A DNA stretch of 64,000 bases from an uncultured Erythrobacter sp. (lineage in GTDB: Bacteria > Pseudomonadota > Alphaproteobacteria > Sphingomonadales > Sphingomonadaceae). The position numbers and the translations under genes were made by a program. A model generated the notes under the pieces. That model had not been told where the DNA came from and searched no databases. It saw only the letters and a list, made by a program, of their open reading frames with translations. Position 1 is the first letter of the stretch. Each line of letters starts with the position of its first letter. Positions 17,137 through 25,794 of the stretch are shown piece by piece. The stretch covers positions 218,501 to 282,500 of the forward strand of contig NZ_CANMIJ010000001.1 in NCBI RefSeq assembly GCF_947497915.1, read 5' to 3'.

Positions 17137-18581
17137 TCTGCGGCCTCCCGAAGCTGCGCATTGGACCGATCCAGCATTTTGCGAACGCGGGCATCGGCTT
17201 CCTCGATGATGCGGGCGTGGACGATACGTGAGAAATCGGCCCAATGATCGGACGCGCCGTCAACTGCTGCGGAGGTTTCATCGACAAGGCGGCTTACCCG
17301 GCCACTGCCTTCAACCCGCACCGGCGCCATAACGCCGTCGGTCGGGTCGTTGAACAGCCGCAATGAGGCGACTTCCAGCTCATCAGAGACAAGCATTGCC
17401 GCGCAACCTTGCACTGGCATCAGGGTTGGCTCGTCCAGCACCCATCCACCGGTGTTGAACACACCGACAGGGACATCGTAGCCCTCCACCAGCAGATCAT
17501 CTTGAAACGGTTTGTGCGTGTGGCCGAAAATGAAGGACAGCTCGTGCGGCACATCGGGCAATTCCTCGCGCATTTGGTGCACCATCGGCGTCCCGAGATA
17601 CCAGCCCAGATCATCGATCTCAGCCTCGCCCAGCACATGGCCATAGCCATCGCGTTGACGCTCTGCCGCGCGGCCTGCTGTCACATCGACACCGGCGCGG
17701 ATAAGATTGTCGAGCGTGACGCCATATTTTAGCGGCATCTTCGGATCGATACCAAGCCTTGAATGTAGCCCCCCGGTGATGCGGCGGGCGATGCTTTCGG
17801 CAAAATCGTGGCTCGCGCCGGCGCTTAGCATGACTTCGTAAAGTGAGCCCGCATCGCTGCCGATTTCGCCTGCGCTTCCTAGGTCAGACCAGAGAAAATC
17901 AATCCATGGGCCATTTTCCTGCTCCAATTGGCGCATGGTGGCTGGACGGGCTTCGCTGTCATCGAGAAATCCGCGCATGTTGGAAAGCGCGCGGTACATC
18001 CCGTCGAGGTAATGCCCGTGATGCATTACGACTGCGCGGCCTGTCTCGCTATTTGAAAGACCCCAGTTCGGGTATGCAATCTTAACGCTCGCGCCGCGCA
18101 AATGCGGTCGGTGAGCGATCAGCGATTCCATTAAGCGGCAGCGATGCGAAGGCGTACCGAAAATGCGTGTGACGGACTCCAGGTCACCAGGCATTCCTCC
18201 GCTTTCAAGCCGCGTGAGAAAGCCGTGGTCCTGCGCCATGCGCCACAAATGATGATCGTGATTGCCCGCGACATAGATAATCTCGCGGTCAAACAGATCG
18301 GTGCCATCGGCGGGAAAGAAAGCGTCGAGCAGCTGAAGAAAGCTTTTCGAAACATCCCCGAATGGCGAAAGCCCCAGATCAAGCGCATCGCCCAGCAATA
18401 CGAGCTGCGGCTTTTCCTGATCGCTTTGTGACGCGCCCAACGTTGCGCGCATGCCATTTGCAAAAGCCGCGAGCACTTCAGACGGGCCATCGGCAATCTC
18501 GCCGTTGCCGTGCACATGGGTCAGCAAGCTGTCGCGCGCGCCAAGGTGGAGGTCAGAGAGGACTACTTGGCGAATGCTCAT
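17133..18581 (-). CDS. Metallophosphoesterase
   Basis: A 482-residue calcineurin-like phosphoesterase. Metal-binding motifs appear in order: VLSDLHLGARD (D-x-H, residues 7-17), LLGDALDLG (GDxx with an Ala-Leu replacement of the usual GD-x-x-D), YVAGNHDHH (GNHD/E), VMHHGHYLDGM and FGHTHKPF (GHTH). All five blocks of the fold are present, so catalysis is likely. The substrate is unknown. It is the middle gene of a leftward operon, with four-base overlaps on both sides, which ties it to the serine hydrolase and the GMC/hydrolase fusion. Confidence 0.85.
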   Translation of the reverse strand: MSIRQVVLSDLHLGARDSLLTHVHGNGEIADGPSEVLAAFANGMRATLGASQSDQEKPQLVLLGDALDLGLSPFGDVSKSFLQLLDAFFPADGTDLFDREIIYVAGNHDHHLWRMAQDHGFLTRLESGGMPGDLESVTRIFGTPSHRCRLMESLIAHRPHLRGASVKIAYPNWGLSNSETGRAVVMHHGHYLDGMYRALSNMRGFLDDSEARPATMRQLEQENGPWIDFLWSDLGSAGEIGSDAGSLYEVMLSAGASHDFAESIARRITGGLHSRLGIDPKMPLKYGVTLDNLIRAGVDVTAGRAAERQRDGYGHVLGEAEIDDLGWYLGTPMVHQMREELPDVPHELSFIFGHTHKPFQDDLLVEGYDVPVGVFNTGGWVLDEPTLMPVQGCAAMLVSDELEVASLRLFNDPTDGVMAPVRVEGSGRVSRLVDETSAAVDGASDHWADFSRIVHARIIEEADARVRKMLDRSNAQLREAAE

Positions 18582-19813
18582 GAGCGGTTCTCCAGACAGG
18601 TGTAAAATGCATCGCGCACCATTTTCTCGCGGGGGTCATCCCACTTTCCGGTGCCAAGCTTGTTGGTGATCCATGCGTAGGCGACGCCATCTTCGGGGTC
18701 GCAAAAGGCAAGGCTGCCACCTACGGCAAAGCTGCCAAAGGCGCTGTTTGTGCGGGCATATTCCCACTCGCTGAATGGTTTTTCAAAACCGTGGGAGTAA
18801 TACATGTTCGCAGTCAGGATCTGATCTTTCAGACCCTTTCGCGGGTAGGAATGCCCTTTGATCAGTGTGGCCATCACGTCGGGCGTCACGCCCAGTTTTT
18901 CGCCGCCTTGTGCAAACGCATTGTAAAGCCGGGCTAATCCGCGGGCCGAGGCCATGCCACCGGCGGCCCCTTGGCCCGCACGCCAGAATTCCTCACGGTC
19001 AAGCGCGCCGGGCCCTGCGAGGACAAGCGGATTGTTCAGCGCGCGAAATGCCAGCGACGTTGGCAGGCACATCTTGAGCACAAGCGGCCATGGCATCGTT
19101 GTATGGTGGATCACCATGTCCTGCATTTTGAACCCGTCGATCCGCGCGATCCGGCTGCGATCAAAGCTATCTGGCAGGCCGAGAAACACATCCTGATCGA
19201 GCGGCCCAGCGATTTCATCGGCAAAGAATTGCGGCAGGCGGCGCCCCTCAGGGTCACGGCGATAGATCAGCTCGCTGGCAATCCAGCCTAATGTGTAGGC
19301 GTGGTTCCCGGCGTAATCGCCCGGCTTCCAATTGGGTTTTTGGCGGGCAATAGCATCGCAGATTGCTGCTTCATCGCCGATATTCTCAAGAGTGAGCCTA
19401 AAATCGATGGCGGCGAGCCCTGCTTGCTCGGAAAGGGCTTCCCCGACTGTTACGGCACCTTTCCCGTGCGCGGCAAATTCGGGCCAGATATCGGCGACCA
19501 GTTCATCATACGAGAACAGCCCGCGCGAAACCGCGACGGCGGCGGCCATGCCGGTCAGTCCTTTGGTGAGGGAAAAAGCGAGCGCGATATCATCTTCTTG
19601 CCAAAGGTTCTCACGCGCGGTGTCTTTCCACCCGCCGTGCAGATCGACCAACGTCTCGTCATTGTGGATGATGGTGCACGCCGCGCCCAGCGCCTCGCCG
19701 GAAAGGATCGCAGCCTGAAAAGCATGCGCGACAGGTTCAAAACCGTCTGCAACAAACCCGGCTGTGACCGATTGCGAACCCGTCGATGGAGAGATTGGAC
19801 TCCATTGCTGCAT
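18578..19813 (-). CDS. Serine hydrolase, beta-lactamase/esterase EstB family
   Basis: A 411-residue serine hydrolase related to class C beta-lactamases and EstB-type esterases. The S-x-x-K nucleophile motif is in AFSLTKGLTGMAAA (Ser about residue 82), followed by the YDELVADIWPEFAAHGKGAVTV segment and GGLAAIDFRL-like region typical of these esterases. No signal peptide is apparent, which favours a cytoplasmic esterase over an antibiotic-resistance role. First gene of the leftward operon; its stop overlaps the phosphoesterase start (ATGA). Confidence 0.85.
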   Translation of the reverse strand: MQQWSPISPSTGSQSVTAGFVADGFEPVAHAFQAAILSGEALGAACTIIHNDETLVDLHGGWKDTARENLWQEDDIALAFSLTKGLTGMAAAVAVSRGLFSYDELVADIWPEFAAHGKGAVTVGEALSEQAGLAAIDFRLTLENIGDEAAICDAIARQKPNWKPGDYAGNHAYTLGWIASELIYRRDPEGRRLPQFFADEIAGPLDQDVFLGLPDSFDRSRIARIDGFKMQDMVIHHTTMPWPLVLKMCLPTSLAFRALNNPLVLAGPGALDREEFWRAGQGAAGGMASARGLARLYNAFAQGGEKLGVTPDVMATLIKGHSYPRKGLKDQILTANMYYSHGFEKPFSEWEYARTNSAFGSFAVGGSLAFCDPEDGVAYAWITNKLGTGKWDDPREKMVRDAFYTCLENRS

Positions 19814-20077
19814 TGTATTGCCCCCAGCACGCGCTTTGGCAAAAGGCCTCGCGTTCCCAGGGAAGGGCTAGTCAAAAATGGTTAATGCGGAGTTAGGGGT
19901 AAAATAACAGGCGGATTTTCAATCATCTAAAGCGAACAAATTCTTGAGTTTTACTTAGGGGTTCTCGAAATAGCGCGACAGAATCCAATTGAGCGATTTC
20001 GAGAGATGACGTGGTATCGCCCCAGTGTTTCTCGGCATTTCTAGACAAGGCGAAGGCCTTCGGTCAGTACTCGGCGC

Positions 20078-20827
20078 ATGAATTCTCCCCCGCATGATCA
20101 ACCCATTGGCCAGCAGGTTCCAGCTTGGTTGGCCGCCACATTGTTCGGCGTTGTTGCACCGGCGCTTGCCTTACTGATGCTTGCGGACAGGGCCGAGCCT
20201 GCATCGCTAGTTCTGGTGGCTGCCCCGATTTTGGCAGTGGCTTTGATGGGCGCAGGCATGATCGCAGCCGCCGCTGCGGGGCGTTTTGGCGTGGGCATTT
20301 TATTGGCTCTGCTCGCGGGCGTAGTCTTGATCGCGGCGACGCAAGTTTTGGGCATGCAAGCCGTGTCGCACCCGATATCGGCTGGATTGGCCATGATCAT
20401 CGCCAGTGTTAGCTTTGCGGCACGCGGAGCTTTATTTGCCCGCAGTGGCGCGGACAAGGGATGGTTGATCGCTGTGTTCGTAGTCGCGGGAGAGGCGGCG
20501 ATATTGTTCACTGCCGCGGCTATGCCGGGAGCATTACCCGGGTGGTTGCTCGCTCTTTTGCCTGCGCAATGGGCCAGTATAGCGATCCAGAGCGCGCTAT
20601 CTGGCTCGGGCTCTGTAGCTGCGGGCGCAGTCTTGATCGCTCTGTCAGGCACAGCCGCCGCCACGCTGTTAGTGGCAAAGTTATGGCCGCTCCGTTGGCC
20701 TTATTTGGTGATGTTCACAACTTGGCTCGCGCTGTCAGCGCTGGTCTACCACCAAACTGGCGAGCAGTTATCCGCAAATGATGATGGAAAGGTGGCGGAG
20801 ACGGAGGTGGCAAGCCGAAAGACATAG
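20078..20827 (+). CDS. Hypothetical multi-pass membrane protein, 3' end altered by island insertion
   Basis: A 249-residue, very hydrophobic protein rich in Ala/Leu/Val with about seven predicted membrane segments. I do not recognise a family. Its last 12 codons cross the left attachment site: from base 20792 it reads VAETE in the 16-base repeat and then VASRKT and a stop supplied by island DNA. If the island is removed, the frame would continue antisense into the tRNA-Ser gene and stop after 13 further residues (stop at 42250-42252). So the insertion changed only the extreme C-terminus and the protein is probably still functional. Confidence 0.6.
   Translation: MNSPPHDQPIGQQVPAWLAATLFGVVAPALALLMLADRAEPASLVLVAAPILAVALMGAGMIAAAAAGRFGVGILLALLAGVVLIAATQVLGMQAVSHPISAGLAMIIASVSFAARGALFARSGADKGWLIAVFVVAGEAAILFTAAAMPGALPGWLLALLPAQWASIAIQSALSGSGSVAAGAVLIALSGTAAATLLVAKLWPLRWPYLVMFTTWLALSALVYHQTGEQLSANDDGKVAETEVASRKT
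20792..20807. repeat. Left attachment site (att repeat)
   Basis: GTGGCGGAGACGGAGG, identical to 42196-42211. It is a remnant of the tRNA-Ser 3' end (CCA complement, discriminator, acceptor strand and first T-stem bases) left at the island end away from the integrase. Confidence 0.85.
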
Positions 20828-21157
20828 AGGTCTGATGCCAAAGTGAAAGACCGGGAGCAACTCGATGGTGCTCCCACAATTGCTCCCACAGAATTGAGCT
20901 CTATCCTCAGGACCTACCACTTCCTCGCGCAACCCAACTCAACTCTGGTTCCGAAACCGTCTTCTCTGGAGTCCAGCACAGAAGCAGTGTCATAGGAATG
21001 GCAGCGTCGAACCATTGCGCGCGTCCAGCTTTCTTAGACGCAAAGCAATCCCGGCCGGACGTGGTAGAATAGAGCTTATACCTCTGGCCCTCAAGCAGCG
21101 ACAGGACCAATCCCTCGATTTCGCTACCTACGCCATCACTACAATTGACTCATCTAA
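20828..21157. other. Non-coding left end of the island
   Basis: About 330 bases between the membrane gene and the first operator of the TonB receptor promoter. It holds the GCTCCCACA repeat pair at 20870-20890 with an upstream inverted GGGAGCA copy (20853-20859), and TTGACT at 21145-21150 as a possible -35 for the receptor operon. A 67-codon minus-strand frame (20907-21110) has no recognisable features and is not called a gene. Confidence 0.5.
20870..20890. repeat. Probable integrase arm-type sites, left
   Basis: GCTCCCACA occurs twice (20870-20878, 20882-20890) with a 12-base period, about 65 bases inside the left att repeat. The same pair with the same period and orientation occurs at the other end (42050-42070). 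Paired short repeats near both ends are what a tyrosine integrase uses as arm sites. Confidence 0.6.
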
Positions 21158-21174
21158 TGGCACTGTATATGCCA
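21158..21174. promoter_or_regulatory. Island operator O1 (TetR-type palindrome)
   Basis: TGGCACTGTATATGCCA: TGGCA and TGCCA separated by seven bases. It overlaps the expected -10 region below TTGACT (21145-21150), so a bound repressor would block the TonB receptor operon promoter. Related copies are at 21184, 33803, 33855 and 38567. Confidence 0.75.
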
Positions 21175-21183
21175 ACAAACAAA

Positions 21184-21200
21184 TGGCACTATTAATGCCG
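21184..21200. promoter_or_regulatory. Island operator O2 (TetR-type palindrome)
   Basis: TGGCACTATTAATGCCG, 26 bases downstream of O1 and just before the AGAGGAGAGAGG ribosome binding site of the receptor gene. Spacing of two and a half helical turns suggests two dimers can bind this promoter. Confidence 0.72.
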
Positions 21201-21216
21201 TTAGAGGAGAGAGGCA

Positions 21217-23556
21217 ATGAAGCACGGGCAAGGCAAGGGGACCAAATTTCTGATATCTGCGAGCATCGCGGGCCTCATGGCTACCGGATTCTCAGGGGCC
21301 GCAGCGGCTCAGGATCGCGCGGACGAAGAGGCGGAGAATAACGTCATCGTCGTTACGGCCCAGAAGCGTTCCGAAGATGTGCAGGACGTGCCCATCTCGA
21401 TTGCAGTGTTCTCGGCAGAATCACTCGAAGAGGCCAACGTCGACACCATTCTTGAGCTGACTTCTGTCGCGCCCAACTTCCAGGCGCGCCAGTCGCAGCA
21501 GATCGCCACGACTACTTTGCGTGTGCGCGGCATTGGTGCTGCTGGCAACACGGCAATCGAGCCGAGTGTCGCGACTTTCCTCGATGGTGTGTACATCCCG
21601 CGTTCGGGCTCTGTCATTGCCAGCTTCCTCGACATCGAGGGAGTCGAACTTCTGCGCGGACCGCAGGGTACGCTGTTTGGTCGGAATGCCAGCGCTGGCG
21701 CACTGTCGCTGCGCTCGGGCACGCCTCGGAACGAGTTCTCCGGCATGGTGCGCGGCGAAGTTGGCAATGGGGATCGCTATCGAGTGGATGGCTTCATTAA
21801 TGCGCCGCTTGGCGAGAATGTTGCGATCCGTGCAGCGGGGCTCTATCAGGACTTCGGCGGCTACTGGACCAATCGCCTAGATGGCGAGCAGCTGGGTGGC
21901 TCAGAAACCGCTGCCGGCAGGGTCAGCCTGAATGCGCAATTCGGTTCGCTCGACTGGACTGTCCGCGCTGACTACTCGAAGATCACAGGCGATGGGGTGT
22001 CGAACAACGATTTCGATCCGACGTCGGTCACGCCTTCACAGCTTGCTTTCTTCCAGGCGCGCCTCGGCGGTGTGCTTCCTGACACTACCTTGTTCGACCG
22101 GACGCTGAACCAGTTCCAGGAATCGGGTTTCGACGACAAGCACTGGGGTGTGATGAGCGACGCGTCGCTTGACGTGGGCGAGTTTACGTTCCGGCTGATC
22201 AACTCCTATCGTGACTGGGACAACTTCCAGAACGATGGCGACATCAGCTTCACGCCGGTCAATATCTTCACCCGTGACGGAGCATACCGCAGCAAGAGCC
22301 ATAACCACGAGCTGCAAATCATCTCCCCCGAACGTGGTTTGCTTGGCGGAGCGCTCGATTTCGTAGCCGGGCTCTATTACTTCCAGGAAGATTACCGGAT
22401 TGACGAGCAATTCCAGCTTGGCCCGGGCTTCTGCAACACGCTGGTGCCGCCACCTGCGCGGCCGCAATGCAACGGCTTGCTTGCCATGGGGCTGGGCGAG
22501 GATGCGACTGATCTCGACTTTACCCAAGACGTAGAAAGCATCGCGGCCTACGCTCAGGCCAATATTTATGCCAGCGATAGCCTTTGGTTCACGCTCGGCG
22601 GGCGCTGGACGCAGGACAAGAAGGACGCGCTCTTTGTTCAGACGCGCAACAACCCCTTCGCGGCTGCCCTCCGTGCGCCGGAAAATCAGGTCCTGGCGCT
22701 GGACGAAGACGAGTTCACCTATCGTCTCGGGATCAATTTCCAGCCCCACAGCGATCTACTTTTGTTTGCATCGCATTCGACCGGCTACAAATCGGGCGGG
22801 TTCAACTCCGGCGGCAGCGGGGCTCCGCTCCTCGGGCGCAGGACATTCGCTTCGGAGACGATCGACAACTACGAGATCGGCGCGAAGAGCACCTGGCTGG
22901 ATGGCGCGCTGCAGGCGAACATCACCTTCTATCGGATGGACGTGAATGGCCTGCAGGATCGTACTTTCGACGGGATCGGCTTTATTGTCCTCAATGCCGG
23001 CGACTTGCGGCAGCAGGGTTTCGAATTCGATACCGTCATCAGGCCCTCAAGCCGCTTCAAAGTGATGGCCTCGCTTGCTTATCTCGACAGCGAGTTCACT
23101 GACTTCCCATTGGCATCCGGTCTGCCGGGGCTTGGCGGAACGCAAGATCTGACTGGGCAAAGTGTAGCCGTGGGCTCGCCCGAATTCAGTGGCTCCTTCG
23201 GTTTTCAGTGGCGCGGAGAGTTCGGCAATTCGGACATCGGTTGGCGACTAAATTCGAACTACAGCTTCCAGTCCGATGCCTATATCGGCGCGGCAACCGA
23301 CGGAAATCCTCAATCGATCCAGGACGGATTTGGTCTGCTCGATGCGCGTTTCACAATTGAATCGCTCAATGATAGCTGGTCGCTCTCGGTCTTTGGCAGC
23401 AACCTGTTTGACAAAGGCTATTGCACAGTGCGCTTCCCGCAGCCGCTCGATGCAGCCTTTGGCCTGCGGAACGGTGTGTTCCCCGGGTCGACAGGCATCC
23501 GCTGCACGGAGGCGACACCTCGCACTTACGGCGCGACAGCCACGTATCGCTTCTAA
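21217..23556 (+). CDS. TonB-dependent receptor of the island
   Basis: A 779-residue outer membrane receptor, first gene of the island's main operon. It has a signal peptide (ISASIAGLMATGFSGAAAAQ, cleavage near residue 32), a NVIVVTAQKRSEDVQDVPISI TonB-box/plug start, plug motifs (LRVRGIGAAGNTAIEPSVATFLDGVYI, ELLRGPQGTLFGRNASAG) and a barrel ending in TATYRF. It presumably imports the substrate of the cargo pathway through the outer membrane. A purine-rich AGAGGAGAGAGG lies 4 bases before the ATG. Two operators overlap its promoter. After the stop a short hairpin (GATGGG/CCCATC, 23558-23575) without a T-run precedes the sulfatase gene and may stabilise the receptor mRNA. Confidence 0.92.
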   Translation: MKHGQGKGTKFLISASIAGLMATGFSGAAAAQDRADEEAENNVIVVTAQKRSEDVQDVPISIAVFSAESLEEANVDTILELTSVAPNFQARQSQQIATTTLRVRGIGAAGNTAIEPSVATFLDGVYIPRSGSVIASFLDIEGVELLRGPQGTLFGRNASAGALSLRSGTPRNEFSGMVRGEVGNGDRYRVDGFINAPLGENVAIRAAGLYQDFGGYWTNRLDGEQLGGSETAAGRVSLNAQFGSLDWTVRADYSKITGDGVSNNDFDPTSVTPSQLAFFQARLGGVLPDTTLFDRTLNQFQESGFDDKHWGVMSDASLDVGEFTFRLINSYRDWDNFQNDGDISFTPVNIFTRDGAYRSKSHNHELQIISPERGLLGGALDFVAGLYYFQEDYRIDEQFQLGPGFCNTLVPPPARPQCNGLLAMGLGEDATDLDFTQDVESIAAYAQANIYASDSLWFTLGGRWTQDKKDALFVQTRNNPFAAALRAPENQVLALDEDEFTYRLGINFQPHSDLLLFASHSTGYKSGGFNSGGSGAPLLGRRTFASETIDNYEIGAKSTWLDGALQANITFYRMDVNGLQDRTFDGIGFIVLNAGDLRQQGFEFDTVIRPSSRFKVMASLAYLDSEFTDFPLASGLPGLGGTQDLTGQSVAVGSPEFSGSFGFQWRGEFGNSDIGWRLNSNYSFQSDAYIGAATDGNPQSIQDGFGLLDARFTIESLNDSWSLSVFGSNLFDKGYCTVRFPQPLDAAFGLRNGVFPGSTGIRCTEATPRTYGATATYRF

Positions 23557-23656
23557 CGATGGGTCCTCTCCCATCCCTGGCGACCCGGTTCGGCTTGCGA
23601 GTGAGCTGGACCGGGCGCATTTTGGTCTCGGTTGATAGTCGGCGGAGGGTTAATCG

Positions 23657-25327
23657 ATGAAGCGATGGCAGAAATGGGTGCTTGGCATTGGGGTGCTGGC
23701 GGTCGGACTGGGTGTTCTCGGCTACGTCAATCGGACCCCGCTTATTCTGGCATATGTAAAGCAAAACGCAGCACAGGAAGACATTGCGCCTAATCGAGCC
23801 ATTGCGTGGCAACAAGGTCCTGCGGAGCCAGAAGCTTCACCGGATGAGCGTCCGCCAAACATCGTATTCATCCTGTTCGACGATCTCGGCATCAACGACC
23901 TGTCGACCTTTGGCGGAGGTGTGGCTGGCGGCGCAGTGTCAACGCCCAATATCGATCGCCTGGCAGCGGAAGGCGCGATATTCACGCAGGCCTATTCAGG
24001 CAGCGCGACCTGCGCGGTTTCGCGCGCGCAGCTGATGACCGGGCGCTATCCGACCCGCACTGGCTTCGAATACACGCCGACCCGCCCCGGATTCGGGAGG
24101 GTCGTCGCCATGGTCGGGAACGACATCCGGGATGATTTGCCGCCTGCGACCTATGATGCCGATGCCGAGGTCGGGAAGCCCGACTATGACGATATGGGCC
24201 TTCCCAGCGAGGAAGTGACGATCGCCGAAGTTCTCAGGGAGCAAGGCTATCACAACGTCCATATCGGAAAGTGGCATCTCGGTACCGGCGATGGATTTCA
24301 CCCGCTTGACCAAGGCTTTGATGAAAGCCTCGTCATGACCGATCTGATGCACCTTCCGGAAGACGATCCCAACGTCGTCAATGCCAAGGTCGATTTCGAC
24401 CCGATCGACAATTTCCTTTGGGCGTCGGGTCGATACGGCACCACGTTCAACAAGAGTGAGAAATTCGAACCCGGCGGATATCTGGCGGACTACTGGACCG
24501 ATCAGGCCGAACGCGTGATCGAAAACAACCGCAATAGGCCATTCTTCCTCTATCTGGCCCATTGGGGAGTGCACACGCCGCTGCAGGCGACGCGCGAGGA
24601 TTACGAGGCTGTCGGAGATATCGCGCCGCATCGCCTGCGGGTCTACGCAGCTATGGTCCGTTCGCTCGACCGAAGCGTTGGCCGTGTGATGGCCAAGCTC
24701 GAGGAGCAGGGCATTGCGGACAACACCATCATCGTCATCTCGAGCGACAATGGCGGTGCGGGTTACATCGGATTGCCCGAAGTCAATGCGCCGTATCGCG
24801 GGTTCAAGATCACGTTCTTTGAAGGCGGCATTCGTGTGCCTTTGCTGGCGCGTTGGCCTGCCAGGATCGCTCCCGGCACGCAGATCGATTTGCCGGCTGC
24901 GCATGTCGACGTCATGCCGACTTTGGCCGCGGTTGGTGGCGGTAGACTGCCGGCGGGAGTCCCGATCGATGGGCGCAACTTGCTCCCAGCAATGACAGGC
25001 GCGGGCCAAATGGAGCGCCCTGACGCGCCGCTATTCTGGAACAGCGGTTATTACAAGGTCGTGCGGGCCGGCGACTGGAAGCTGCAGGTCGATGGCAAGC
25101 AGGACAAGCGCTGGTTGTTCGACCTGGCGAATGATCCGACCGAGCAGGTCAACCTCGCGAGCCGCAATCCCGAAAAACTGGCTGAACTCGAAGCCTTGCT
25201 GGCCGCGCATCACAAGGATCGCAAGCCGGCTCTCTATCCGACCACTGCCGATATGGTGACCATGATCGACAAGACGCTGGCCGAGCGGTTCGAGGACGGT
25301 GACGAGTACATTTACTGGCCGAATTGA
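23657..25327 (+). CDS. Membrane-anchored sulfatase (type I, formylglycine-dependent family)
   Basis: A 556-residue alkaline-phosphatase-superfamily sulfatase, which would remove sulfate from an ester. A membrane segment at residues 7-25 anchors it facing the periplasm. Metal ligands FILFDDLG (D75, D76) and SSDNGGAGY are present, as is the GYHNVHIGKWHLG signature. The modifiable cysteine is Cys119 in TCAVSRAQLMTGR; the usual C-x-P-S-R core has valine where proline (or alanine) is expected. A formylglycine-generating enzyme is encoded in the same operon at 29882. The gene is 100 bases after the receptor gene. A phosphodiesterase or phosphonate hydrolase role within the superfamily is possible but the neighbours favour sulfate. 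Confidence 0.88.
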   Translation: MKRWQKWVLGIGVLAVGLGVLGYVNRTPLILAYVKQNAAQEDIAPNRAIAWQQGPAEPEASPDERPPNIVFILFDDLGINDLSTFGGGVAGGAVSTPNIDRLAAEGAIFTQAYSGSATCAVSRAQLMTGRYPTRTGFEYTPTRPGFGRVVAMVGNDIRDDLPPATYDADAEVGKPDYDDMGLPSEEVTIAEVLREQGYHNVHIGKWHLGTGDGFHPLDQGFDESLVMTDLMHLPEDDPNVVNAKVDFDPIDNFLWASGRYGTTFNKSEKFEPGGYLADYWTDQAERVIENNRNRPFFLYLAHWGVHTPLQATREDYEAVGDIAPHRLRVYAAMVRSLDRSVGRVMAKLEEQGIADNTIIVISSDNGGAGYIGLPEVNAPYRGFKITFFEGGIRVPLLARWPARIAPGTQIDLPAAHVDVMPTLAAVGGGRLPAGVPIDGRNLLPAMTGAGQMERPDAPLFWNSGYYKVVRAGDWKLQVDGKQDKRWLFDLANDPTEQVNLASRNPEKLAELEALLAAHHKDRKPALYPTTADMVTMIDKTLAERFEDGDEYIYWPN

Positions 25328-25347
25328 GCCAACAGGAGGACCAAACC

Positions 25348-25794
25348 TTGGCCGTGCTGCCGCCTTCCACTAATGATCGTTACGCCGGACCGCGAGCTGC
25401 TGCGTGGTTCCTGACCCTGATGTCGCTGATCACGATCATTCCGGGCAACATTCACACATTCCTGCCCGATGGCGGCGCAGGAGTGATCGCCGGGCGTGAT
25501 CTCTCCGTAAATGGCGACACAATCATCCGCCTGTTTGCCTGGGCCGGTGCTACGCAGATCGTCTGGGGGATCATGCTCCTGCTGATCTCGCTGAGATATC
25601 GGAGCTTTGTGCCGCTGGCTCTCGGTCTGCTGTTTCTCGAACGCTGCATTCACACATGGACCATGTGGGGTCCGAAGGGTCAAGCCGACGGCTATCTGCC
25701 ACCCGAAGCCTACGTCACATTAGTGCTTGTGCCGCTGCTCCTCGGCTTCTTCTTTCTTTCGCTACGAACGCCGCGTGAGCCAAAGGCCCTATGA
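25348..25794 (+). CDS. Small four-helix membrane protein (paralogue of 31237-31704)
   Basis: A 148-residue hydrophobic protein with about four membrane segments. I do not recognise a named family. I prefer the TTG at 25348, which has AGGAGG seven bases upstream, over the in-frame TTG at 25324 that overlaps the sulfatase stop. Its core (WAGATQIVWGIMLLLISLRYRSFVPL) aligns with the island protein at 31237-31704 (WGLVQLLLGLLMLLAAFRYRSMVPL), so the island has two copies of this family, one in each opposing operon. The stop overlaps the next ATG (ATGA). Confidence 0.75.
   Translation: MAVLPPSTNDRYAGPRAAAWFLTLMSLITIIPGNIHTFLPDGGAGVIAGRDLSVNGDTIIRLFAWAGATQIVWGIMLLLISLRYRSFVPLALGLLFLERCIHTWTMWGPKGQADGYLPPEAYVTLVLVPLLLGFFFLSLRTPREPKAL

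Noticed and set aside
18578..19813. Serine hydrolase as a beta-lactamase resistance gene
   Set aside because: No signal peptide and an operon with a phosphoesterase and a GMC fusion favour an intracellular esterase.
20907..21110. Minus-strand 67-codon open frame at the left island end
   Set aside because: No family resemblance, no ribosome site, and it overlaps the region of arm repeats and promoter.
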